Shown one piece after another: positions 1 through 5,305 of a stretch of DNA of 5,305 bases. The first letter of the stretch is position 1. Each line of letters begins with the position of its first letter. Source of the stretch: Phycisphaerae bacterium (GTDB lineage Bacteria > Planctomycetota > Phycisphaerae > Phycisphaerales > SM1A02); the NCBI GenBank assembly GCA_018663565.1, contig JABJQE010000183.1:1-5305 (forward strand), written 5' to 3'. Position numbers and translations under genes: made by a program. Below the pieces are notes generated by a model, which was not told the DNA's origin, did no database searches, and worked only from the letters and a program-made list of their open reading frames with translations.

Positions 1-656
1 CTATGAATGTCACGATCTTTGTGGCCATCCCTGCTGCGATCCGCCACTGGCAGCACGGCGGGCTTCGAAATGAGGCCTTGATCCGAATTGTCCCGTTTGG
101 TGTTGTTGGCATTCTGCTTGGCGTGACGGCGAGCATATGGATTTCCAACGGATGGCTCACATGGATATTCGCCGTGTTTCTGGTGTACATCTTCTCGACC
201 AATATCAGGCGTCTGATTCAGGACCGCAGGGTGAGCGCCACTGATCCAGAGCCGCCGGACGAATCAGTGTGCACAACCGGTCGGTGCGGTGTAGTGGGTT
301 CTCTTGCCGGATTTGGAGCAGGTCTACTTGGCATTGGCGGCGGACTCATTACGGTTCCGCTCAGTCAGATCATCTGCCGCATGCCGCTGCGGCAATGTAT
401 TGCGACCTCATCGGCCGTCATGGTGTGCACGGCCCTTGTCGGTGCGACCTTCAAAAACATCACGCTTCCAGATGTGCCCGGTATTGGGGCGGACGTGACG
501 TGGTACACGCCGCTTGAGATATCGGTGTGGCTCATTCCAACGTGCTTGATAGGCAGTTGGATGGGCGCTCGATTGACACATGTGTTGCCACTTAAGATTG
601 TGCGACTCGCCTTCACCATCTTGGTGGGTGTCGCCGCTGTGAAGATGGTTGTCTGA
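1..656 (+). CDS. TauE/SafE-family membrane transporter, 5'-truncated
   Basis: This is the C-terminal part of a TauE/SafE-family (sulfite exporter/anion permease-like) inner-membrane protein. About 217 residues are visible up to the TGA at 654-656. The first ATG in the window (position 3) is probably internal: the segment around residues 8-18 (IPAAIRHWQHG) matches the part of the family that normally follows the first glycine-rich half-repeat, so that half-repeat and the true start lie to the left. The second half-repeat is clear at residues 103-114 (GFGAGLLGIGGG), followed by VPL and an ATS-containing helix. Hydrophobic stretches lie near residues 28-48, 52-68, 97-122, 132-150, 172-190 and 199-217. 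A polar linker around 70-95 joins the two halves and carries a Cys pair (C90 and C95). Family members move sulfite, sulfoacetate or other small organosulfur anions, but the substrate cannot be read from this sequence. The gene ends exactly where the opposing EEP gene ends. Confidence 0.87.
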   Translation, partial: MNVTIFVAIPAAIRHWQHGGLRNEALIRIVPFGVVGILLGVTASIWISNGWLTWIFAVFLVYIFSTNIRRLIQDRRVSATDPEPPDESVCTTGRCGVVGSLAGFGAGLLGIGGGLITVPLSQIICRMPLRQCIATSSAVMVCTALVGATFKNITLPDVPGIGADVTWYTPLEISVWLIPTCLIGSWMGARLTHVLPLKIVRLAFTILVGVAAVKMVV

Positions 657-2039
657 TTACTTCGTTGGCGTGAGATCAACCACGACCGGAAGATGGTCTG
701 ATGCGTGCGTGGTGTCGTCCGCCTGAAGTCCAAGTTTTTCCAGTGACTGCAGCGTGAGGTCATCAGTATCCAAGACGAATGCATTCACTGGTTTGAGCAA
801 ACTTTCAGTCACCATGAGGTAGTCCAGCCGTCCAGGCGTGTACGACTGCCCGTCTTCTTGCCAGGTTTGGACACCCTGTCCGTCAGACTGTAGAGCCTCT
901 ACGACAAGGAGATCGCCCAGCGTGTCGGTGTCGGCGATCAGCCCCTCGCCTTGCGCAATGAGCATCTGCAGCGGCAAGAGCCCCCCGACGAGGTTGAGGT
1001 CTCCGCCGATGATAAGCCCCTTGTAATTGACTGATTCAGCTGCTGTCTTGATGGCCCGTCGAATGGCCATGACCTCGCCGATTCGTTTGAGATCTTCGGG
1101 GCCGCCAGCAATGCCACAACACTTGAGGTGCGCCGAGACAGCAAGCACATTGCCGACACCTGGAACGGTGATCGTCATGCCCACGGCTCGCACATGGCCA
1201 TGCGATTCCCCGCGTCGCTTCAATTTGTTGAATGACGCGATCGGTTTTGCTCGGAGCCGAGTGGCAATGGCGCTCTTGATGTTCCCACTGCGGGGGCTAA
1301 GCATGGCGGTCCACTTCGTATCGGGCATGGCATCTTCAAGCACGTCCTCAAGATCATCCGCCGTCTGGCCATCAAGAATCTCTTGCACAAGCACAATGTC
1401 TGGCCTGATCGCCATGAAGACCCGGGTGACAACCTCGCGTTGTTTGATCAGATTTCCTTTTTCGAGATTCCATGTCATGACGCGCGTGCTGTTTTTGGTG
1501 GACGCAATGAGTTCTGGTCCGGGAACCGGTGTGACGTCAGGAAGTTCGCTGGTAACGGTGGCCGTACCACGGACCGAGCCCCCCTCGTCCCATGCGAGTT
1601 GCCACGGCATGTCTTCTTGTGCCGTGATCGCTGAGTCATCAAGTTGGAGTGTTCGGGGAAATCGAAACTCAAATCGGTCGCTCGCTACGGTTGGCGAAAA
1701 GACCAGTTTGACTGTATCCCATGACTTTCTGCCGCTGTCGCACGATCGCCGGACTTTGACGCCGCCACGCCCACCTGGACTAAAGAGCACCTCAAGATCA
1801 GTGCCCGCGAGTGTGCCGACCTTATTGCCAGTTTGCTTGTTGTTGTCCCAGTCGATCGCAAGCGTCATCGGGTTGTCAAGGCCCTGTAAATTGACAGGAC
1901 TTGGCAAGATCATCTGAAGGTAGACATGTGATGGTGAGCCGGCTCCCGAAACTGTGGCCGGCCACTCGGTGAATTCGCCATCAAGGAGGATGGGTTGCGC
2001 GGCCGCAGCAAAGCATAGTGCAAAGATTGAAGTAATCAT
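657..2039 (-). CDS. secreted endonuclease/exonuclease/phosphatase-family protein with N-terminal CBM9-like region
   Basis: This complete 460-residue protein is predicted to be exported. A hydrophobic N-terminus (residues 1-14, MITSIFALCFAAAA) looks like a short signal peptide, though it lacks the usual basic residue. Residues 15 to about 165 resemble CBM9-like/DOMON-like beta-sandwich domains: an opening LLDGEFTEWP, then AIDWDNNKQTG and GTDLEVLFSP. Residues 185-457 form a DNase I-like EEP hydrolase domain with the expected metal and catalytic motifs: MTWNLEKG (N191), LVQE (E220), SAHLKC (H304), GGDLN (D347, N349), RLDYL (D406) and SDH (D448, H449). Family members cleave phosphodiesters or phosphomonoesters in a Mg-dependent way on DNA, RNA, phospholipid or small substrates; which one applies here is unknown. 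The start is constrained: an in-frame TAG lies at 2049-2051 and no other start codon falls between it and this ATG. A weak AGG sits about 8 bases upstream. A vicinal Cys pair (C307-C308) directly follows the catalytic His loop. The large plus-strand open frames in this span are shadows. Confidence 0.92.
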   Translation of the reverse strand: MITSIFALCFAAAAQPILLDGEFTEWPATVSGAGSPSHVYLQMILPSPVNLQGLDNPMTLAIDWDNNKQTGNKVGTLAGTDLEVLFSPGGRGGVKVRRSCDSGRKSWDTVKLVFSPTVASDRFEFRFPRTLQLDDSAITAQEDMPWQLAWDEGGSVRGTATVTSELPDVTPVPGPELIASTKNSTRVMTWNLEKGNLIKQREVVTRVFMAIRPDIVLVQEILDGQTADDLEDVLEDAMPDTKWTAMLSPRSGNIKSAIATRLRAKPIASFNKLKRRGESHGHVRAVGMTITVPGVGNVLAVSAHLKCCGIAGGPEDLKRIGEVMAIRRAIKTAAESVNYKGLIIGGDLNLVGGLLPLQMLIAQGEGLIADTDTLGDLLVVEALQSDGQGVQTWQEDGQSYTPGRLDYLMVTESLLKPVNAFVLDTDDLTLQSLEKLGLQADDTTHASDHLPVVVDLTPTK

Positions 2040-2077
2040 TACGACAGCCTATCGCGTCTATAGGTGCAACGCTGTAC

Positions 2078-2117
2078 TCAGAATGGTTGATTCACAATCA
2101 CAATCCGGGCATTCTGA
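2078..2117. repeat. 8-bp-arm inverted repeat with nested palindrome
   Basis: The arms TCAGAATG (2078-2085) and CATTCTGA (2110-2117) are exact reverse complements, 24 bases apart. Inside the loop lies a second palindrome, TGATT-CAC-AATCA (2088-2100), and a tandem 6-mer TCACAATCACAATC (2092-2105). The element lies 39-78 bases upstream of the EEP start codon, a position suited to an operator or a transcript leader. No poly-T follows it on either strand, so it is not a typical terminator. The base pairing is seen directly; the function is inferred. Confidence 0.5.
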
Positions 2118-2215
2118 CCATTAAGAACTTTGACTTCGCTTGGATCACTGGCCGATTCTCTCATGCGATGTTGTTGTGCACAGGGTTCGGGCTCAATTCC
2201 TGCCCGATCTGATAC

Positions 2216-2235
2216 GGCCGACGTTCATCTCGGCC
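2216..2235. repeat. short GC-rich inverted repeat
   Basis: GGCCGA (2216-2221) pairs with TCGGCC (2230-2235) across an 8-base loop. It lies in the middle of the intergenic region and has no T-run next to it. A 6-bp stem can arise by chance, so this is recorded mainly because several other inverted repeats occur in the same gap. Confidence 0.3.
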
Positions 2236-2280
2236 ATCCGTGGGTGTTGCGTTCACATCTTCGTATTAGTCACAATGGAA

Positions 2281-2292
2281 GCAACTGGTTGC
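2281..2292. repeat. 12-base palindrome GCAAC-TG-GTTGC
   Basis: The five outer bases on each side are exact reverse complements around a two-base centre. This shape suits a dimeric regulator site better than an RNA hairpin, because the loop is too small. It lies about 170 bases upstream of the antiporter start. It overlaps a second inverted repeat that begins at 2290. No specific regulator is recognised. Confidence 0.3.
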
Positions 2293-2316
2293 TTGAGCAG
2301 CTTGGCAATGCAAGCA
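2290..2316. repeat. 6-bp inverted repeat TGCTTG / CAAGCA
   Basis: TGCTTG (2290-2295) pairs with CAAGCA (2311-2316) around a 15-base loop, and a T-G wobble can extend the base of the stem by one pair. It overlaps the palindrome at 2281-2292, so the two structures would be alternatives in RNA. It could be chance. Confidence 0.25.
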
Positions 2317-2352
2317 GTACGTGTCTTGATACGGCGATTATTATCGAGGATG

Positions 2353-2393
2353 AGCAGTATGGGATATGGCACGATATCCTCTCCATCATTGCT
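2353..2393 (+). repeat. long imperfect stem-loop upstream of the antiporter gene
   Basis: A 6-bp core stem GGATAT (2362-2367) / ATATCC (2374-2379) closes a 6-base loop, GGCACG. The stem continues outward past a 4-base bulge (2380-2383) with ATG (2359-2361) / CAT (2384-2386). After a one-base bulge (C2387) it continues again, with AGCAGT (2353-2358) pairing to ATTGCT (2388-2393), including one G-T wobble. In total 15 pairs span 41 bases. It ends 67 bases before the antiporter ATG, so if transcribed it would lie in that gene's leader. It lacks a following T-run, so it is not an intrinsic terminator. It could be a leader structure, a processing site or a protein-binding site. Confidence 0.45.
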
Positions 2394-2446
2394 GCATGGG
2401 GACCGTGCTCCTGCTTGCCTTCGGGCGTCGCATGTTTCCCGTACAT

Positions 2447-2450
2447 GAGG
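2447..2450 (+). promoter_or_regulatory. possible ribosome binding site of the antiporter gene
   Basis: GAGG ends 10 bases before the ATG at 2461; a second GGAG (2456-2459) is too close to be used. An in-frame TGA at 2446-2448 with no start codon between it and 2461 makes this ATG the earliest possible start. The site is weak but in a plausible place. Confidence 0.35.
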
Positions 2451-2460
2451 ATGGTGGAGC

Positions 2461-3798
2461 ATGGACGCCTTTACGATATTGACACTTGTAGTTGGAATCA
2501 CCGCCGTTGCGGCGTGGGTCAACGATCGCTTTGTCCGGCTGCCAAGCAGCATCGGTGTCATGCTGGCGGGGTTGCTGGTGGCAGGCGGCGTAATCGTTGC
2601 ATCATCAGCCGGCTGGATTGATGACGCTCGTGCTGTGGCGTTGGTCAACTCACTGCACTTTGACACACTCTTGATAGCCGGTCACGGAAGTGGCACTGCG
2701 GGGCAGGGCATCTTGCTTGGTGTCTTGCTCTTCGCCGCAGCCATGCGTATCGAGCCATCAAGCATGACCCGTCGTTTTGGTTTTGTGGCATGGCTCGCGA
2801 CGATTGGTGTGGTCTTGACAGCAGTTGGAACAGCAGCTGGATTTGGCGGATTGCTGTGGCTAGCTGGAGACTCATTTAGCTTCCTTCATCTGGTGCTGTT
2901 CGGGGCAATCCTCGCGCCTACCGATCCCATTGCCGCCATCGCACTGCTGCGTAGGACATCCGTACCGACTCGAGTGCGAGAGATCGTCGCAGGCGAGTCA
3001 TTATTCAACGATGGTGTCTCGCTTGTGCTGTTCCTATTCCTGCTCGCAATGATTACAGGTAAAGCAGAGTCGCCATTTGGGCCCAATTGGATTCTAGGGT
3101 TCATCGTTGAAACTGGCGGCGCTCTGCTCATTGGAATGGCGATGGGCCTGATTGGTTCCTTTATGATTCGGTCGGCTCGCCAGATTCCGGTCGTGATCTT
3201 GATCACAATGGCGATTGTGCTTGTCATTGGTATTGTCACTCCTGTGTTGTACGTATCGTGCCCCGTAACATCGGTTGTGGCCGGTCTTGTCATGGGTCGT
3301 TCCCCGAAGCTCCGCGCTGCGGGCGACACACTCGCAATAGAGTTTTGGGGCTTGGTCGAGCACTTGCTCACCGCCGTGCTCTTTCTCATGATTGGGCTTG
3401 AACTCTTGACGGTTGAATTGTCGTGGAGCGCCGTACTGTGGAGTTTGTCGCTTATTCCGATCTTGCTTGGGGCTCGATTTGTCGCACTCATTATTCCATG
3501 GGCTCTCGTGCGAGCGACAGGCCGCACAACGATGTCGATCGAAGAAGTTGGCCTGATGACATGGTGTGGACTTCGTGGCGGAGTGTCCATTGCGATGGCG
3601 ATCGCATTGCCGCTGTCGATTCAAGTTGCTGATGGAACCAGCTTGCGATCGAATGCGTTGGTGGCGACCATTATTGTCGTCATTGCCACGATTATTGGGC
3701 AGGGACTGACGGTTGAGCGATTGGCTCGATCAGTGCAGCGTCGGACCGACCGCCGCGCCGCCAAGGCTGCCGCCGCCAAGGCCGCCCCAGCGGCGTAG
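2461..3798 (+). CDS. CPA1/NhaP-type cation:proton antiporter
   Basis: This complete 445-residue inner-membrane protein of the monovalent cation:proton antiporter-1 family exchanges Na+ (or K+/Li+) for H+. It has about 12 hydrophobic segments across residues 3-420, preceded by almost no cytosolic N-terminus. Family signatures are all present: the TDP motif in the discontinuous helix (T154-D155-P156 within GAILAPTDPIAAI), the ND pair of electroneutral CPA1 proteins (N183-D184 within GESLFNDGVSLVLF, with E179), and the GLRGGVS motif with the structural Arg (R372). The first helix (VNDRFVRLPSSIGVMLAGLL) also fits the family. It has no TrkA-C or cyclic-nucleotide-binding regulatory domain. The C-terminus is instead a short basic, Ala-rich tail (about residues 423-445) with two copies of an AAKAA unit. 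It probably heads a transcript that continues into the FAD dehydrogenase gene 11 bases downstream. Roles in pH and sodium homeostasis are known for the family; the ion preference here is not determined. Confidence 0.95.
   Translation: MDAFTILTLVVGITAVAAWVNDRFVRLPSSIGVMLAGLLVAGGVIVASSAGWIDDARAVALVNSLHFDTLLIAGHGSGTAGQGILLGVLLFAAAMRIEPSSMTRRFGFVAWLATIGVVLTAVGTAAGFGGLLWLAGDSFSFLHLVLFGAILAPTDPIAAIALLRRTSVPTRVREIVAGESLFNDGVSLVLFLFLLAMITGKAESPFGPNWILGFIVETGGALLIGMAMGLIGSFMIRSARQIPVVILITMAIVLVIGIVTPVLYVSCPVTSVVAGLVMGRSPKLRAAGDTLAIEFWGLVEHLLTAVLFLMIGLELLTVELSWSAVLWSLSLIPILLGARFVALIIPWALVRATGRTTMSIEEVGLMTWCGLRGGVSIAMAIALPLSIQVADGTSLRSNALVATIIVVIATIIGQGLTVERLARSVQRRTDRRAAKAAAAKAAPAA
3757..3782 (+). repeat. 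11-base direct repeat in the antiporter tail
   Basis: GCCGCCAAGGC occurs at 3757-3767 and again at 3772-3782, with a 15-base period that keeps the reading frame and encodes repeated Ala-Ala-Lys-Ala units. Just after it, GCCGC (3781-3785) can pair with GCGGC (3790-3794) around a CCCA loop, ending right at the stop codon. The stretch is clearly more GC-rich than the rest of the gene. Confidence 0.5.
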
Positions 3799-3809
3799 AA
3801 TCAATTTCC

Positions 3810-5305
3810 ATGGAACTGCCAGTCATCACTGCGGCCACGCTGCCTTCGCAAACGGATTGTGAAACACTTGCGAGTCAGTTGCAGGGTGATGTGCGATTCG
3901 GGCAGCATGACCGAATGTTGTACGCGACGGACGCGAGCATGTATCAGGTCGAACCGCTCGGCGTGGTGCGTCCAGCTCACGTTGAAGACATTGTGCGTGT
4001 GCTGGTGTGGTGTAGAGAGCATGGTCTTCCAGTGCTGCCGCGCGGCGGAGGCACATCGTTATCCGGGCAAACCGTAAACGCAGCGATCGTGATTGACTGT
4101 GCCCCCAACTTGTGCGCGATGGGGGTCATAGATACAGATCATCGCAGCATCTGCGTAGAGCCCGGGGTTGTACTCGATGATTTGCAGCAGCACTCAGCGA
4201 AATGCGGGTTGCGTTTTGGCCCAGAGGTTTCCACCTCGACGCACGCCACGCTTGGCGGAATGATTGCTAATTGTTCGGCGGGACTGCACTCATTGAAGTG
4301 GGGGATGACCGATGAGCATGTGCTCGGCCTTGATGTCGTGCTGATAGATGGTCGCCGCGTGCAGTTGTGCCGCGGTGCCGCTGTGAACGACTCGGTAGTG
4401 GCCGACCTAACTGCTCAAGTCGCCGCGGTGATTGAACCTCTTGCAGATGAGATCGACGCGAAGTACCCGCGTTTGCGGCGTAATGTTGGAGGCTATGCGC
4501 TCGATCGCATTCTTGACGATCTTCGTCGTTCAACACCTGGCACCTACGATCGTGTGGATTTGTCTGGGCTCTTTGCTGGCGCTGAGGGGACACTCGGTTT
4601 CGTGGTAGGTGCTCGCCTCAACCTAGTCCCACTTCCACAGCACGTTGGTCTATCGGTGTTTGTTTTTAAGAACGTATCAGCCGCCTTGTCGGCGCTTACT
4701 GATGTTCTCCAGACCAACCCAGCCGCAGTGGAATTGCTCGACAGCACCATACTTACCGCCGCTCGCGAGCACGGCACGTATCGAAAGCTTGCCGAGTTAT
4801 TACCTGAGATAGATGGTCAGCCTGCTGAGGCGGCCTTGTATGTGGATTGGTTTGCCGATGACGTGGCGTCACTCGAAGCATCTATGAAGCAGGCTGAGGA
4901 GCAACTTCCCGGTGTCGGCGTGCGGCGTTGTCTGTGCCCTCAAGAACAAGCAGACCTTTGGAAACTGCGAAAGGTCGGTCTTGGTCTGATCCTGACTGCT
5001 GATGAATACGGTCATGCTGTTGGAGGCCTTGAAGATTGTGCAGTGCCGCCCGAACAACTCGCGGCATTTCAAAGTGATTTCGAGGCAATGCTCGGGGCTC
5101 ATGGTCTCTCGGCGACGTACTACGCTCACGCGAGCGTTGGGCTTCTACATATTCGGCCGCGGATCAACTTGCACACGCTGGCGGGCCGAGACCTATTAGT
5201 ACACCTTGCGCACGAAGCCACCGAATTGGTTCAGCGATACGGCGGAACCGTCAGCGGCGAGCACGGCGATGGTCGCATTCGGGCGGCCATGATGCATGAG
5301 TTCTA
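3810..5305 (+). CDS. FAD-linked 2-hydroxyacid (D-lactate/D-2-hydroxyglutarate-type) dehydrogenase, 3'-truncated
   Basis: An open frame of 498 codons runs off the window end without a stop. It encodes an FAD-binding PCMH-type oxidoreductase of the GlcD/DLD superfamily. Visible motifs: YATDASMYQ (38-46), the FAD pyrophosphate-binding loop RGGGTSLSGQ (78-87), VEPGVVLDDL (116-125), GPEVSTSTHATLGGM (137-151), the GAEGTLGFV motif (257-265), EDCAVP (408-413), and the active-site region HASVGLLHIRP (440-450) with SGEHGDGRIR (482-491). The DAS-Y start, the HASVG-LH-RP form and the GEHGDG motif are typical of the long subfamily (about 950-1,000 residues; E. coli YdiJ-like) that carries a C-terminal Fe-S/CCG domain. 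That half would lie outside the window. Such enzymes oxidise D-2-hydroxyacids and pass electrons to a membrane acceptor; the substrate is not determined here. ATG 3810 is the first ATG/GTG/TTG start in this frame after the antiporter stop. It has no clear Shine-Dalgarno, which suggests translation coupled to the antiporter. Confidence 0.93.
   Translation, partial: MELPVITAATLPSQTDCETLASQLQGDVRFGQHDRMLYATDASMYQVEPLGVVRPAHVEDIVRVLVWCREHGLPVLPRGGGTSLSGQTVNAAIVIDCAPNLCAMGVIDTDHRSICVEPGVVLDDLQQHSAKCGLRFGPEVSTSTHATLGGMIANCSAGLHSLKWGMTDEHVLGLDVVLIDGRRVQLCRGAAVNDSVVADLTAQVAAVIEPLADEIDAKYPRLRRNVGGYALDRILDDLRRSTPGTYDRVDLSGLFAGAEGTLGFVVGARLNLVPLPQHVGLSVFVFKNVSAALSALTDVLQTNPAAVELLDSTILTAAREHGTYRKLAELLPEIDGQPAEAALYVDWFADDVASLEASMKQAEEQLPGVGVRRCLCPQEQADLWKLRKVGLGLILTADEYGHAVGGLEDCAVPPEQLAAFQSDFEAMLGAHGLSATYYAHASVGLLHIRPRINLHTLAGRDLLVHLAHEATELVQRYGGTVSGEHGDGRIRAAMMHEF

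Larger units (their letters stand above)
2040..2460. other. divergent intergenic region, 421 bases, no credible gene
   Basis: This gap separates the EEP gene (leftward) from the antiporter gene (rightward), so it should hold both promoters. Open frames on both strands cross it, but they translate to low-complexity, Cys/Arg/Ser-rich sequences without recognisable domains, and the longest ones run on into the antiporter in the wrong frame or antisense to it. I therefore call no gene. No tRNA, signal-recognition-particle RNA or other known RNA motif was recognised. What it does hold is a series of inverted repeats, listed separately (2078-2117, 2216-2235, 2281-2292, 2290-2316, 2353-2393). No convincing sigma-70 promoter with both boxes at normal spacing was found. 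The region could be a long 5' leader, a regulatory region, or remnants of a lost gene. Confidence 0.7.

Noticed and set aside
3..656. Taking the ATG at position 3 as the true transporter start
   Set aside because: The protein would lack the first glycine-rich half-repeat of the TauE/SafE fold, and the window edge is only two bases away, so a truncated gene is far more likely.
1027..1917. 296-codon open frame on the plus strand
   Set aside because: It lies wholly antisense to the EEP gene, whose frame carries every active-site motif. The plus-strand translation is Ser/Arg/Pro-rich without any domain, as expected for a shadow frame.
2057..2062. TATAGA -10-like box on the minus strand, 18 bases upstream of the EEP ATG
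   Set aside because: No acceptable -35 box is found 16-18 bases further upstream, so a promoter call is not supported by sequence alone.
2130..2135. TTGACT -35-like box on the plus strand
   Set aside because: No -10 hexamer resembling TATAAT occurs at 16-18 bases spacing, and it is over 320 bases from the antiporter start.
2130..2621. 163-codon plus-strand open frame crossing the intergenic region
   Set aside because: It overlaps 161 bases of the antiporter in another frame, including its first membrane helices. The product is Cys/Arg-rich with no recognisable motif and has no good ribosome site.
2253..2666. 137-codon minus-strand open frame
   Set aside because: Half of it is antisense to the antiporter, and the translation is low-complexity Ala/Thr/Ser with no domain.
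2886..3590. 234-codon minus-strand open frame
   Set aside because: It is antisense to the core of the antiporter, whose TDP, ND and GLRGG motifs prove the plus frame.
3781..3809. GC-rich hairpin as an intrinsic terminator after the antiporter
   Set aside because: It lies inside the coding sequence up to the stop, and no run of T follows. The next gene starts 11 bases after the stop, which fits read-through.

Overview
The window looks like ordinary chromosomal sequence from a bacterium of moderate GC content. It contains four protein-coding genes: two are complete and two run off the ends. No RNA gene, insertion sequence, integrase, CRISPR array or phage gene was seen. The best guess for the lineage is an environmental, possibly planctomycete-like, Gram-negative bacterium. 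That guess rests on the secreted two-domain endonuclease/exonuclease/phosphatase protein, the weak Shine-Dalgarno signals and the Lys/Ala-rich protein tail. It is an inference from style, not from a marker gene.

Layout, left to right: (1) positions 1-656, plus strand, carry the C-terminal part of a TauE/SafE-type membrane transporter whose start lies outside the window. (2) Positions 657-2039, minus strand, carry a complete 460-residue exported protein: a signal peptide, a CBM9-like beta-sandwich region, then a DNase I-like EEP hydrolase domain with all its usual active-site motifs. It converges on the transporter with no base between the two stop codons. (3) Positions 2040-2460 are a 421-base divergent intergenic region with no credible gene. 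They hold several inverted repeats, notably an 8-bp-arm repeat with a nested palindrome near the EEP gene (2078-2117) and a long imperfect hairpin about 70 bases before the antiporter start (2353-2393). (4) Positions 2461-3798, plus strand, carry a complete CPA1/NhaP-type cation:proton antiporter. (5) From 3810 to the window end, plus strand, runs the N-terminal 498 residues of an FAD-linked 2-hydroxyacid dehydrogenase of the type usually fused to an Fe-S domain. It starts 11 bases after the antiporter stop and is very likely co-transcribed with it.

How the genes fit together: the antiporter and the FAD oxidoreductase form a probable two-gene (or longer) operon read from the 2040-2460 region. 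The EEP gene is read divergently from the same region. The transporter belongs to a separate unit coming from the left. No clear new defence, mobile or biosynthetic system is visible. The items most worth a second look are the structured intergenic region, the zero-gap convergent gene end, the domain architecture of the EEP protein, and the repeat-built antiporter tail that sits just before the next gene.
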